Shown here: piece after piece, positions 46,307-55,116 of the stretch | Layout: each line of letters opens with the position of its first letter | Position numbering within the stretch: the first letter of the stretch is position 1 | Origin: Actinomadura rifamycini DSM 43936 | GTDB taxonomy: Bacteria; Actinomycetota; Actinomycetes; Streptosporangiales; Streptosporangiaceae | Reading direction: 5' to 3' | Assembly: GCF_000425065.1 (NCBI RefSeq) | Contig: NZ_AULB01000009.1 | Location: 1 to 64,000 of the forward strand | Length of the DNA: 64,000 nt | Notes under the pieces: model-generated | The model's input: only the letters and a program-made list of their open reading frames with translations | Database searches by the model: none | Told to the model about the DNA's origin: nothing | Translations under genes and position numbers: made by a program

Positions 46307-47703
46307 CGCTCCAGGTCGGTGGGTGCCGCCAGGCGTCCGGCGACGGCACTGGCCGCCGCCACGGCGGGGGACACGACGTGCGTGCGCGCGCCCTTGCCCT
46401 GGCGGCCCTCGAAGTTGCGGTTGCTGGTGGAGGCGGCGCGCTGTCCCGGACGCAGCCGGTCCTCGTTGACGGCGGCGCACAGCGAGCACCCGGACGTGCG
46501 CAACCGCACGCCCGCAGCGGCGAAGACGTCGTCGAGGCCCTCGGCGACGGCCTGCTCCCGGACGGTGTCGGAGCCCGGGACGAGGTAGACCTCGACGCCG
46601 GGCGCGACGGTGCGGCCGCGCAGCACGTCGGCGGCGGCGCGGAGGTCCTCGATGCGCCCGTTGGTGCAGGAGCCGATGAACACGGCGTCGATCTCGACAT
46701 CGCGCAGCGGCGTGCCGGGCCGCAGCCCCATGTACGCGAGCGCCTTCTCCGCGGCGGCGCGTTCACCGGGGTCGGCGAAGCCCGACGGGTCGGGCACGGC
46801 GGAGTCGAGCGGGACGCCCTGCGCCGGGTTCGTGCCCCAGGTGACGAACGGGCTGATCTCGCGTCCGTCGAGCACGACCTCGGTGTCGAAGACGGCGTCG
46901 TCGTCGGAGCGCAGGGACCGCCAGTACGTCTCTTCGGTGTCCCGGTCGGCTTCGGCGGGGGCGTGGGGGCGGCCGCGAAGGTAGGCGACGGTGGCGTCGT
47001 CCGGTGCGATCATCCCGGCGCGGGAGCCGGCTTCGACGGTCATGTTGCACACGGTCATCCGGGCTTCCATCGACAGCGCCTCGATGGCGGGCCCCTGGTA
47101 CTCGATGATGTGGCCCTGCCCGCCCGCGGTGCCGATCCGGGCGATGAGCGCGAGGATCAGGTCCTTGCCGGTGACGCCGTCGGCGAGCGTGCCGGTGACG
47201 GTGACGCGCATCGTCTTCGGCCGCGCCATGGGCAGGGTCTGGGTGGCGAGGACGTGCTCGACCTGCGAGGTGCCGATGCCGAAGGCCAGTGCGCCGAAGG
47301 CGCCCATCGTCGTGGTGTGGGAGTCGCAGCAGACGACGGTCATGCCGGGGTGGACGAGCCCGAGCTCGGGGGCGATGACGTGGGCGATGCCCCGCTCGGG
47401 GTCGCCGCGGCGGTACACCTCGATGCCGAACTCGGCGCAGTTCTCCGCGAGCAGGGCGGCCTGCCGCCGCATCGCGGGCTCCTCGATGCGCCCGAACAGG
47501 TTCCGCGTCGGGACCAGGTGGTCCTCGGTGCCGAGGGTGAGGTCGGGTCTGCGGACCGTCCGCCCGGCGGCGCGCAGCCCGTCGAACGCGATCGGGGTGT
47601 TGACTTCGTGGAGCAGGTGCAGGTCGACGTAGAGCAGGTCCTGCTCACCGTCGGTCCGGACGACGTGGGCGTCCCAGACCTTCTCGGCCAGCGTTCGTCC
47701 CAA
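46303..47703 (-). CDS. leuC: LeuC-like [4Fe-4S] dehydratase large subunit
   Basis: A 466-residue aconitase-superfamily protein. N-terminus [14 protein letters not shown] and [32 protein letters not shown] are LeuC-like; cluster cysteines are in FIGSCTNGR and [14 protein letters not shown]. The last motif is normally AGCSMCLGMNPDQL, so the cluster ligands are kept but surrounding residues differ. TTG 47703 is preceded by AAGGAAACCCCG, a good site, so a TTG start is likely. Neighbours are an AsnC regulator and a GntP permease rather than leuA/leuB. Confidence 0.87.
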   Translation of the reverse strand: MGRTLAEKVWDAHVVRTDGEQDLLYVDLHLLHEVNTPIAFDGLRAAGRTVRRPDLTLGTEDHLVPTRNLFGRIEEPAMRRQAALLAENCAEFGIEVYRRGDPERGIAHVIAPELGLVHPGMTVVCCDSHTTTMGAFGALAFGIGTSQVEHVLATQTLPMARPKTMRVTVTGTLADGVTGKDLILALIARIGTAGGQGHIIEYQGPAIEALSMEARMTVCNMTVEAGSRAGMIAPDDATVAYLRGRPHAPAEADRDTEETYWRSLRSDDDAVFDTEVVLDGREISPFVTWGTNPAQGVPLDSAVPDPSGFADPGERAAAEKALAYMGLRPGTPLRDVEIDAVFIGSCTNGRIEDLRAAADVLRGRTVAPGVEVYLVPGSDTVREQAVAEGLDDVFAAAGVRLRTSGCSLCAAVNEDRLRPGQRAASTSNRNFEGRQGKGARTHVVSPAVAAASAVAGRLAAPTDLER

Positions 47704-47943
47704 CGGGGTTTCCTTTCAGGCGGTATCGGCGACGGAGCGGGAACGGCGCACGGGAACGGCGAGGCGGGCGGCCTCGGCGATCACCGTGCGGACGTCGTAA
47801 GGGTGCTGTTCCGTCCACAGCTGAGCACTTGGCTCAGAAACCGTGGCCTTCAAGCGGCCAATGGTGCTTAACTGAGCCGGCTGCCCGGCCGGAGGCGGTG
47901 CGAATGCGCGACCGGCCGCACGACCCGAGAGCGAGGAGACCGC
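47704..47943. promoter_or_regulatory. leuC / asnC divergent promoter with Lrp-type repeats
   Basis: Contains the inverted repeat CTGAGC-ACTTG-GCTCAG (47821-47837), a further CTGAG half-site at 47872, and CCAATGG at 47858-47864. AsnC/Lrp proteins bind multiple short palindromes in their own promoters, so these are operator candidates. A short minus-strand frame ending at 47716 has no ATG and few Leu codons, so it is not a credible leucine attenuator. Confidence 0.5.
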
Positions 47944-48426
47944 ATGGCACCCACCTTCGAGCCGCTGGACATGGCCGTGCTCCGGCTGATCGCGGAAGAG
48001 CCCCGCGCCGGGGTCCGCGAGTACGCGCGCCGGCTCGGCGTGGCGCGCGCGACCGTCCAGGCGCGGGTGGACAAGCTGCAGCGCCTCGGCGTCCTGATCA
48101 GCTGGCGGCCCCAGTTCGATCCGGCGGCGATGGGCTACGGGGGCCTGGCCTACGTGCGGCTGCAACTCGCCCAGGGCATGCTGGAGGAGACCTTGGAGGG
48201 GCTCAGCCGGATCCCCGAGGTCATCGAGGCCAACGCGGTCGCGGGCGACGCCGACCTGCTGTGCCGGGTGGTCGCGAAGGACAACGCGGGGCTGGAGGAG
48301 GTCCTTCACCGGATCATCGCGGTGGACGGGGTGGAGCGGACCTCCACCGAGGTCGTCCTCAGCCGCCGCCTGATGCCGCGGATCTCGCCGCTGATCCAGA
48401 AGATGCACGACGAGCTCCGCCGCTGA
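47944..48426 (+). CDS. Lrp/AsnC-family regulator
   Basis: A 160-residue regulator. Residues 5-55 form the AsnC helix-turn-helix (LDMAVLRLIAEEPRAGVREYARRLGVARATVQARVDKLQ, positions approximate), and 65-150 the RAM ligand-binding/oligomer domain with AVAGDADLLCRVVAKD. Divergent from leuC and tail-to-tail, 8 bp apart, with the permease. Its usual role is local control by an amino or hydroxy acid. Confidence 0.92.
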   Translation: MAPTFEPLDMAVLRLIAEEPRAGVREYARRLGVARATVQARVDKLQRLGVLISWRPQFDPAAMGYGGLAYVRLQLAQGMLEETLEGLSRIPEVIEANAVAGDADLLCRVVAKDNAGLEEVLHRIIAVDGVERTSTEVVLSRRLMPRISPLIQKMHDELRR

Positions 48427-48434
48427 GCGCGCGC

Positions 48435-49835
48435 TCATCCCAGCACCATCGACAGCGGGATGATCACCGCGATCGCGACGACCGAGGCCACCGACACCCC
48501 GCCCGAGAAGGTCTTCAGCGTGCCGCGCGTGGAGAGGCCGGTGAGGGACTGCAGCAGCCAGAACGTGTTGCTGGTGACGTGGATCGCGAACAGCGAGCCG
48601 GCGCCGGCCGCCAGCGCGATCCACACCGGGTCGAGGCCGATCACGGGGGCGAGCGGCGCGAGGATGCCCGCCGCGGTCATCGCCGAGATGGACACGGAGC
48701 CGACGGCCACGTGGAGGATCGCCGCGATGACCCAGACCATCAGCAGGGGCGCGGCGGTGTTCGCGGAGAAGTGCTGGCCGAGGATGTCGCCGAGGCCGAT
48801 GTTCTTGATCGTCAGTGCCAGCGAGCCGCCGACCCCGTTGAGCACGAGGATCTGCCCGCTGTCGCGGAAGCCGTCCCGCAGCGCCTCGTCCACCGCCGGC
48901 CGTCCGACCGCGCGCCGCGTGACGAGGATGGTGCCGATGAGCCCCAGGAAGAGGGCGACCACCGGGTCGCACACGAAGGCGAGGGGCGCGACGCGCACCT
49001 CGGCGATGTCCAGCATCGCCCCGGTCGCGATCAGTCCGAGGGCCGCCAGGATCGGTGCGAACAGCGGGAGGAGCCGGGTCTGCCCGACCGCCTCCGCGGC
49101 CGTCGCGGTCGCCGTCGCGACGGTGCGGGCGCCCGCGGCCCCGGTACCCGCGGCGTCGGACGCGCCGGCGTCGCCGGTCGGGGCCGCGTCGGGCAACTCG
49201 TCCTTCTCCTCGTCCCACCAGCCGCGGCGGAAGACGAACTGCATGACGGCGACGGAGATGACGGTGGTGGGGACGGCGACGAGCAGGCCGAGCAGCAGCA
49301 TGGTGCCCAGCGGCACGCCGAGGACGCCCGCCAGGGCCAGGGTCGCGATGCCCGGCACGACCATGACGACGCCGACCTCCATGCCGATCGCCATCGCCGT
49401 GATCATCCGGGCCGTCCCGTTCCTGCCGATCCGCAGGCCCAGCCCGCGCGCGAGCGGCGCGACGATCACGACGAGCACGTCGAGGAAGATCGACTGCAGC
49501 ACGGTCGCCACGCTGATCGACAGCGCGTAGGGCATCCGTTTCGGGCCGACGCGGCGCAGCAGCGCCTCGACGAGCCGCTCGATCGCGCCCGATCTCCGCA
49601 GGAGCGACCCCGCGAGGACACCGAAGACGACGAGGAAGCCGATCTCCGCCATGAGGTCGCCGAAGCCCACGGTGACGGCCTCGATGGTGCCGTCGACGCC
49701 GAGCCCCGCGGTCAGGCCGAGGTAGGAGGCGCCGAGCAGCAGCGCGATGACGGGGTCGACACGGAATCGGATGATCAGCAGGACCGTCGCGACGATCGCG
49801 AAGGCGGTGTTGAGCAGGGTCAGGGAGTCGGACAT
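48435..49835 (-). CDS. GntP-family gluconate/hydroxyacid permease
   Basis: A 466-residue permease with about 12 membrane segments and a central Ala/Thr-rich cytosolic loop (about 205-245). GntP-like stretches: LMAEIGFLVVFGVLAGSLLRRSGA, QSIFLDVLVVIVAPLARGLGLRIG, and VGSVSISAMTAAGILAPLAP. Family members carry gluconate, glycerate, fructuronate-type or other hydroxy acids with protons. Linked to an AsnC regulator and a LeuCD-like dehydratase, whose substrate it may import. Confidence 0.87.
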   Translation of the reverse strand: MSDSLTLLNTAFAIVATVLLIIRFRVDPVIALLLGASYLGLTAGLGVDGTIEAVTVGFGDLMAEIGFLVVFGVLAGSLLRRSGAIERLVEALLRRVGPKRMPYALSISVATVLQSIFLDVLVVIVAPLARGLGLRIGRNGTARMITAMAIGMEVGVVMVVPGIATLALAGVLGVPLGTMLLLGLLVAVPTTVISVAVMQFVFRRGWWDEEKDELPDAAPTGDAGASDAAGTGAAGARTVATATATAAEAVGQTRLLPLFAPILAALGLIATGAMLDIAEVRVAPLAFVCDPVVALFLGLIGTILVTRRAVGRPAVDEALRDGFRDSGQILVLNGVGGSLALTIKNIGLGDILGQHFSANTAAPLLMVWVIAAILHVAVGSVSISAMTAAGILAPLAPVIGLDPVWIALAAGAGSLFAIHVTSNTFWLLQSLTGLSTRGTLKTFSGGVSVASVVAIAVIIPLSMVLG

Positions 49836-50324
49836 GAAGGCACATCCCGGGGGTGGCGCTCGAGCGAGCGGTCGGGTGTCGCTGTCGGTGGGGTGGACCG
49901 GTTGGCGCAGAAACGTAGCCTTCGACGCCCAATGTGTAAATACTTGCGTTATTACTTATACCAATGGCCTATGAGAAACGCCGTCGAGGTGACCATGAGG
50001 TGCCATTGGTCCAGTGTGGGCCGGTCGTTCGCGCGGCTATGGCACCATGGCGCCATGACGAAGCCCCACCGAAAGGGCGATGCCGCGTAAGCGGCCGGGC
50101 GCCCTGCGCGCCGCATCGGAACACGCCCCCCGCCCGATCGTCGAGCCGGGCGACATGTCTCGGATCGACCGGTTGTCCCTGGTGGCGTCTCCGCGCCTAC
50201 CAGCGCTCCTGAACATCGGCCGGACGCGCAGCCGTGGGACACGATGCGGCGGCGGCCGCCTCGCGACGTGGCGCCGCTACGGGCCCGCGAACCCGTAGCG
50301 GCCGGGGGCGCGACGGAGCTTCGC
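49836..50324. other. 489-bp gene-free region upstream of the GntP gene
   Basis: No credible gene. An A+T-rich promoter-like patch lies at 49931-49975 (for example TATAAG read on the minus strand). CCAATG occurs at 49929-49934 and ACCAATGGC (49960-49968) is matched by its inverse GCCATTGGT (50002-50010), 33 bp apart. The same CCAATGG word occurs in the leuC/asnC promoter. From 50080 to 50324 I see nothing beyond G+C-rich spacer. Confidence 0.5.
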
Positions 50325-51881
50325 TCAAGAAGGGCGGACGGAGAGGGCGTGGCGGAACACGCCTCGCGGGTCCCAGCGGCGCTTGACCTGCTGCAGCCGG
50401 GCGTAGCCGTCCTTGTAGTAGAGGGTGTGCCACGGGACGCCCGAGCCGTTCCACCTCGGGTCGGCCAGGTCGCCGTCGGGGTAGTTGATGAACGCGCCGT
50501 CGGCCGGGACGCCGCCGCTGTCGGCGTAGACGTCGCGGTAGAGCTCGCGGAGCCACGCCAGGTGCCGGGCCTCCTCGGCCGCGTCCTCCCAGCCGGCGAT
50601 GAAACCGACCTTGAAGATCGAGTCGCGGTGGGCGGTCGCGGTCGCGCCGGGCCGCACGGTGTTGACCCGGCCGCCGTAGGTGTTCACGAAGACGCTCCCG
50701 CCCGGTCGGTCGTAGTCGGACCTGGTCAGGTGCCGGTGGAGGACGGCGGCCTGCCGGTCGGTGAAGCGCCGCCGCAGATAGCCCGACTTGATCTTGGTGC
50801 TGTAGAAGGGGCCCGGCGCGTCGTCCAGACCGTGGATCGCGGCGGTCAGCCACGGAAGCGTGGACGCCCGGCGCGTCGGCCGTACGTCGACGCCGCCTCC
50901 GAGCGCGGCGGTCAGGCCATCCAGCAGCCGCGCGGCGCCGCCGTCGGCGGCGACCTGGCCGCTCAGGGCGAGGTGCCCGGCGGATCTGGTGCTCAGCAGG
51001 AACTCGCCGTACAGCGCGCACGCGGCCGACCCGGGCGCCGAGTTGCGCTCGCCCCACTCGCCGTAATTGCGCAGCAGGCGGACGAACGTCTCCCGGTCGA
51101 GTCGCTCCCACGGCCACGACAGGGTGAAGTCCAGGACCGTGGCAGGAGGGGCCGGCAGCGGGCCGCCGCCCGGCGACCGGAACCAGTAGCGGGTGACGAC
51201 CCCGAAGTTTCCTCCGCCGCCTCCGGTATGGGCCCACCACAGGTCCCGGTTGGGGTCCGACCGCTCCCTGCTGGCGACCACCTTTCTGGCTCTGCCCGAC
51301 CGTCCGACGACGACGACCTCCACCGCGTACAGGTGATCGACCGACAGGCCGTGAAGGCGGCACAGGGGACCGTAACCGCCGCCGCTGACATGGCCGCCGA
51401 CCCCCACCGAGGCCGCCGTTCCGGCCGGGACGGTCACGCCCCACCCCACGTACAGCCTCCGGTACATCTCGCCCAACGTGGCGCCCGCCTCCACCTCGAA
51501 GGCCCTGCGGCGCCGGTCATAGCGGACGGCCGCCATCTCGGAGAGGTCGACGACCACCCGGACGTCCGGGTCGTCCACGAAGTTCTCGAAGCAGTGGCCT
51601 CCGCCGCGCACGGCGAGCCTCCGGCCGGTGCGCACCGCGTCGTCCACCGCGCGGACGACGTCCTCGGCGGAGTGCACCACGTGGATCTCCTCCGGCCGCC
51701 CCTCGAACCGCCGGTTGTACCCCCGGCGCGCCAGCGAGAGATAGCGCGGATCACCCGGTTTCACGCTGACCGGCCCCCGGACCGACGCCTCCCCGGGCGG
51801 CGAGGCCGCTTGCACCAGGGGGATCGATGCGGCGGTCACCGCACCGCCCCGCAGGATCGTCCGTCTCGTGTGTCCGGCCAC
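50325..51881 (-). CDS. Tat-exported BBE-type FAD-linked oxidase
   Basis: A 518-residue berberine-bridge-enzyme-like oxidase. The twin-Arg signal is TRRTILRGG followed by a hydrophobic stretch, so it folds with FAD before export. The PCMH FAD domain has VRGGGHCFENF, with the His that usually carries the 8-alpha link, and GGYGPLCRLHGLS, whose Cys matches the second (6-S-cysteinyl) link, so bicovalent FAD is expected. The C-terminal BBE domain ends RLQQVKRRWDPRGVFRHAL. Substrates of this family include oligosaccharides and secondary metabolites; none is assignable here. Confidence 0.9.
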   Translation of the reverse strand: MAGHTRRTILRGGAVTAASIPLVQAASPPGEASVRGPVSVKPGDPRYLSLARRGYNRRFEGRPEEIHVVHSAEDVVRAVDDAVRTGRRLAVRGGGHCFENFVDDPDVRVVVDLSEMAAVRYDRRRRAFEVEAGATLGEMYRRLYVGWGVTVPAGTAASVGVGGHVSGGGYGPLCRLHGLSVDHLYAVEVVVVGRSGRARKVVASRERSDPNRDLWWAHTGGGGGNFGVVTRYWFRSPGGGPLPAPPATVLDFTLSWPWERLDRETFVRLLRNYGEWGERNSAPGSAACALYGEFLLSTRSAGHLALSGQVAADGGAARLLDGLTAALGGGVDVRPTRRASTLPWLTAAIHGLDDAPGPFYSTKIKSGYLRRRFTDRQAAVLHRHLTRSDYDRPGGSVFVNTYGGRVNTVRPGATATAHRDSIFKVGFIAGWEDAAEEARHLAWLRELYRDVYADSGGVPADGAFINYPDGDLADPRWNGSGVPWHTLYYKDGYARLQQVKRRWDPRGVFRHALSVRPS

Positions 51882-51951
51882 AGGCGGCCTCCTTGATGGG
51901 AGGGAATGTCCAGTCGCACGCTAGGAACGAGCGAGCCGAACGGTCGCCACA

Positions 51952-51970
51952 CCGCCGAGCCAACCGGCGG
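51952..51970. terminator. hairpin between alpha/beta hydrolase and FAD oxidase genes
   Basis: CCGCCG, seven-base loop, CGGCGG, in the 149-bp gap between two co-directional minus-strand genes. It could end the upstream transcript; weak without a T tract. Confidence 0.35.
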
Positions 51971-52030
51971 CTCCCCCATGAGTCTCACGAGCCGTCGGTG
52001 CAACGGCCGGGACGGTCCCTCGGCGGCCGC

Positions 52031-52915
52031 TTAGCCGTCGGACGGGGACAGGAAACCGATGATGCGCCTGTTGGTCTCCGCGGCCTCGTGCCACGGCATC
52101 GCGTGATGCGACAGGCCGGGCAGGATCTCGGCCGACGCGTGCGGCAGGACGCGCGTCACGGCGGACGCGACGCGCTGGGAATCATGGGTCCTGCTGCGCT
52201 CGGCCAGGAGTACCAAGGTCGGGGTGGTGAGGGTACGCAACCGTTCGGGCTTGGGGCGTCTGCCGGTGACGACCTTCGTCTCGGGGAACTCGGCGGCGAG
52301 CCCGTACAGGCGGGAGAACGCGGGATCGGGTTCCATTCCGCCGGTCTCCCAGCTCATGAAGGCACGTGTGCGCGCGGCCGTCGGCCGGATGAGGGACGGC
52401 AGCGCGCGCAGCAGGTATCCGGCCCGGAACCCGGCGAAGCATTGCGTCGGGTCGAGGAGGACGAGCCGGCGAACCCGCTGGGGCGCGTGAAGGGTGTAGT
52501 GCAGCGCCGCCCAAGCGCCATAGGAGTGCCCGCACACGGCGGCGTCGCCTGCGCCGAGCCCGTCGAGGACCCCGTCCAGCCAGTCGAGAAGGTCCGGGAC
52601 GGTGCGGGGCGCGCGTTCCCCACGGGTGCTCCGCCCCGGCTCGCCGATGCGGTCCACGGCGTACACCCGGTGGTGGCGCGCGAGTTCGGCGACGTTGGCG
52701 TACCACACCGCCGCGGTGGTGCCCCCGCCGTGCAGGAGCACCAGCGGCGGTGCGTCCGCGGGCCCGCACCCGTACACCCTGGTCGTGCCGTACACCGACG
52801 GAAGATCGATGGCCTCTTTCCGGACCGGCCAGCTCTCCAGGACGGTGTCGTAGGCGGCGAAGAAGGCCGCCTTCGCGTCGTGGCTGCCGTCGACCATGAC
52901 CCGCCCCCGCACCAT
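52031..52915 (-). CDS. alpha/beta hydrolase
   Basis: About 294 residues. Oxyanion motif LVLLHGGGTTAAVW, nucleophile elbow GHSYGAW, acid near TPTLVLLAE, and catalytic His in LPGLSHHAMPWHE. No signal peptide. ATG 52915 or ATG 52897 could be the start; the longer frame to 53176 would overlap the TetR gene. It follows the TetR gene by 73 bp, and a small palindrome TCTCGCGAGA (52930-52939) lies in that gap. Substrate unknown. Confidence 0.82.
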   Translation of the reverse strand: MVRGRVMVDGSHDAKAAFFAAYDTVLESWPVRKEAIDLPSVYGTTRVYGCGPADAPPLVLLHGGGTTAAVWYANVAELARHHRVYAVDRIGEPGRSTRGERAPRTVPDLLDWLDGVLDGLGAGDAAVCGHSYGAWAALHYTLHAPQRVRRLVLLDPTQCFAGFRAGYLLRALPSLIRPTAARTRAFMSWETGGMEPDPAFSRLYGLAAEFPETKVVTGRRPKPERLRTLTTPTLVLLAERSRTHDSQRVASAVTRVLPHASAEILPGLSHHAMPWHEAAETNRRIIGFLSPSDG

Positions 52916-52988
52916 CACTCGGCAAGAGATCTCGCGAGAAAGATACCTCGCCGAGCGCACCGGCGCCGGGGACGCCGACGGGGGCGGC

Positions 52989-53615
52989 TCAGTGCCGGTC
53001 GAACAGCCCGCGCCGGAGGAGCCGCTGGTTGGCGTCGCTGCGTTCGCCCAAGGTGGCGGGGGCGAATGGGTCGCCGCCGAGAACGGTCTCCAGCGCGGGT
53101 TCCAGGAGCAGCGGGCCGAGGATGAGGAACAGGACCTGGTACGGCGCCCAGCGCCGTTCCTCGGCGGGCACCGCATCGGGCTCCGCCATGAGCCGGTTCA
53201 CCTCGCGCTCGGCGCCTTGCACCAGCTGCCCCAGGAGCGCGGCCGCCCGCTGGTCACCGTCGACGAGCACCCGGCGGATGTAGCGGCGCCGCTCCTGGTC
53301 GGCGCCGAACACCAGAGCCGCCGCCCGCCCGGCCTCGGCGAGGGTCCCGCTCTCGATGCCCTCTTCGCCGGCCGAGGCGAAGGCCCGCTCGAAGCTCCCG
53401 AGCACGTCCTCGTCGACCGCGTCGCGCAGCCCCTCCTTGGAGGTGAAGTGGTAGCGCAGCAGCGCGTGCGACACGCCCGCCTCAGTCGCGATCCGGCGGG
53501 TCGTGGTCGCTCGGAAGCCTTGCTCGGCGAACAGCCGGCGGCCCGCGGCGATGAGGGCCTCCCGGGCCTGCCCCCGGTCCGGCTTGGACGGCGGCTCGGA
53601 CGGTTCCTGTGACAT
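52989..53615 (-). CDS. TetR-family regulator
   Basis: A 208-residue TetR. The helix-turn-helix is ALIAAGRRLFAEQGFRATTTRRIATEAGVSHALLRYHFTSKEGL (split by position about 19-62), and the C-terminal helices form the ligand pocket. It starts 24 bp after the acyltransferase stop, so the two are probably one transcript, and the two palindromes upstream of the acyltransferase are its likely operators. It would then repress its own operon. Confidence 0.92.
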   Translation of the reverse strand: MSQEPSEPPSKPDRGQAREALIAAGRRLFAEQGFRATTTRRIATEAGVSHALLRYHFTSKEGLRDAVDEDVLGSFERAFASAGEEGIESGTLAEAGRAAALVFGADQERRRYIRRVLVDGDQRAAALLGQLVQGAEREVNRLMAEPDAVPAEERRWAPYQVLFLILGPLLLEPALETVLGGDPFAPATLGERSDANQRLLRRGLFDRH

Positions 53616-53639
53616 GTCGGCGACATTAGCCGGAGTCCG

Positions 53640-54890
53640 TCACAGGATGGCCCGGACACCGGGTGTGCGCCGCAGGAGCAGCGCGGCCGCCACGCTGAGC
53701 ACGAAGCCGAGTGCCGCCACCAGGAGGAATCGTCCGCTCGCGCCCAGCGGAACGTCCCGCACCAGGTATTGCAGGCCGACGACGATCGGCAGGTGGATGA
53801 GGTAGATCGCGAACGTCGCGTCGGCGGCCGAGCGCTGCAGCTTGCCGGTGCCGGGCACACGGTCGCGGAAGAACACCAGCATGCCGAGGGTGTAGCCGAC
53901 GCACAGCACGGTTTCGTACGCGGCCCACGCGAACTGCCCGGAGTCGGCGCCGCTCAACGCGAAGAATCCGGTCAGGTCGCTCCGGAAAGCGACGTAGCCG
54001 ACGCTCAGGACGACCGCCGCCGCGAACCAGCCATAGGCCACCCGGGCCGGGAAGGTCTGCAACCAGCCGCGCCGGTAGGCCAGGACGCCCGCGATCACGA
54101 AGGGGACGTGCTGGGCGAGGTCGGCCGGCTCGGTCTGGATGATCTCGGCGACCGGCACCCACTCGTCGACGGGGTACCGGATGCGCAGCACCCCCGTGCC
54201 GACGGCGACCACCGCGGCGAAGCCCGCCACGGCGAGCCCGGTCACGCGCTCCGGAGCGGCCCGGGTACCGGGCGGCACCGCCATGCCGCGCCGGGAGCGC
54301 ATGCGATCGGCGACCGCCCGCCAGGCCAGGTAGACCAGCGAGTAGACGAGCAGGTGCTGGATGAACCACAGATGGCCGAACTGGCGGTCCGGCCAGATCG
54401 GACCGCTCCAATCGGCGGGCTCCCGGCCCTCGCCGAGGTAGATGTTCCAGTAGTAGTCGCCGAACCCGATGGGGCCGTAGTCCCGGAATTCCAGGTAGTA
54501 GGCGTACATCAGAACCGGGATCACCAGGAAGAACCCGACGAGGATCGGCCCGCCGAGCTTCTTCAGCCGCGGCCCGACATAGGACCGCTCGCGCCGCCGG
54601 TCGACCGCCGCCGGCAGGAAGTAGGCGGCGATCAGGAAGAACAGGCTCATCTTGAACGGTGCGTTCAGCACCGCGAAGTCCTCGATCCACTGCGCTTTGG
54701 GCTGTCCCTCGACGTACCACCAGTCCACCGGGCCGTACGGCTGCGCGGCGTGATGCAGGATCACCAGCGCCGACAGCGCGATCCGGATCGAGTCGATGTA
54801 GTGCAGCCGCCCGGTCCGCCGGGGCGCGTCCTCCGGAGGCGCCTCCGGCGCCGAGACCTTTCCTGTCCACATGGACAGGAAGGTAGCCAC
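53640..54890 (-). CDS. acyltransferase-3 family membrane protein
   Basis: A 416-residue protein with about ten membrane segments. The acyltransferase-3 opening is RLHYIDSIRIALSALVILHHAAQPYG, containing the invariant His pair region; WFIQHLLVYSLVYLAW and FAIYLIHLPIVVGLQYL are also typical. Such enzymes acetylate or acylate cell-surface sugars, antibiotics or glycans. GTG 54890 has AGGAAG at good spacing; ATG 54872 is an alternative without a site. With the GTG start, one operator palindrome overlaps codons 4-10. Confidence 0.87.
   Translation of the reverse strand: MATFLSMWTGKVSAPEAPPEDAPRRTGRLHYIDSIRIALSALVILHHAAQPYGPVDWWYVEGQPKAQWIEDFAVLNAPFKMSLFFLIAAYFLPAAVDRRRERSYVGPRLKKLGGPILVGFFLVIPVLMYAYYLEFRDYGPIGFGDYYWNIYLGEGREPADWSGPIWPDRQFGHLWFIQHLLVYSLVYLAWRAVADRMRSRRGMAVPPGTRAAPERVTGLAVAGFAAVVAVGTGVLRIRYPVDEWVPVAEIIQTEPADLAQHVPFVIAGVLAYRRGWLQTFPARVAYGWFAAAVVLSVGYVAFRSDLTGFFALSGADSGQFAWAAYETVLCVGYTLGMLVFFRDRVPGTGKLQRSAADATFAIYLIHLPIVVGLQYLVRDVPLGASGRFLLVAALGFVLSVAAALLLRRTPGVRAIL
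54860..54881. promoter_or_regulatory. TetR-type operator palindrome A
   Basis: TTCCTGTCCA, two central bases, TGGACAGGAA: 22 bp with perfect 10-bp arms. It lies over the first codons of the acyltransferase gene. Confidence 0.75.
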
Positions 54891-54898
54891 CGAACGCG

Positions 54899-54922
54899 CT
54901 TCCTGTCCAATTGGACAGGAAG
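54899..54922. promoter_or_regulatory. TetR-type operator palindrome B
   Basis: CTTCCTGTCCAA followed directly by its exact inverse, a perfect 24-bp palindrome sharing the TTCCTGTCCA arm with operator A. Centres are 40 bp apart, close to four helical turns, so two dimers could bind the same face. It overlaps the presumed ribosome-binding and promoter region. Confidence 0.8.
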
Positions 54923-55116
54923 GGGAGAGGTGAGGGCTTCCGGGCTGTGGATGTCGTCGATCCAGACGGTGGGGCGTTGCCCGACGAACCGGGCGAGCGC
55001 CGGAGGCCGCACCGCTACCGGAGCGCTAGCCGGGTTTCTGGTTCCCGGGCGGGAGGCCGACCACGTCGGCGGGTCCCTAACTTGGCGGAGATCGAAGCCG
55101 GATGCGAGGAGGCATG
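54923..55116. other. intergenic region with a scrap of a HAD-fold gene
   Basis: On the minus strand about 54930-54997 codes LARFVGQRPTVWIDDIHSPEAL, which resembles the end-motif of HAD-fold proteins (RPTxWIDD). There is no start, no active-site Asp motif and no following domain, so it is a remnant. The rest of the gap is promoter space for the esterase at 55117. Confidence 0.4.

Noticed and set aside
47716..47876. Leader peptide for leuC attenuation
   Set aside because: No ATG, a single leucine-poor frame and no alternative hairpins; TTG 47703 with its own site explains leuC translation.
49964..50298. Short plus-strand frames in the GntP upstream region
   Set aside because: No ribosome sites, no homology, Arg-rich composition.
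52915..53176. N-terminal extension of the alpha/beta hydrolase
   Set aside because: It would overlap the TetR gene; its residues are the out-of-frame reading of TetR.
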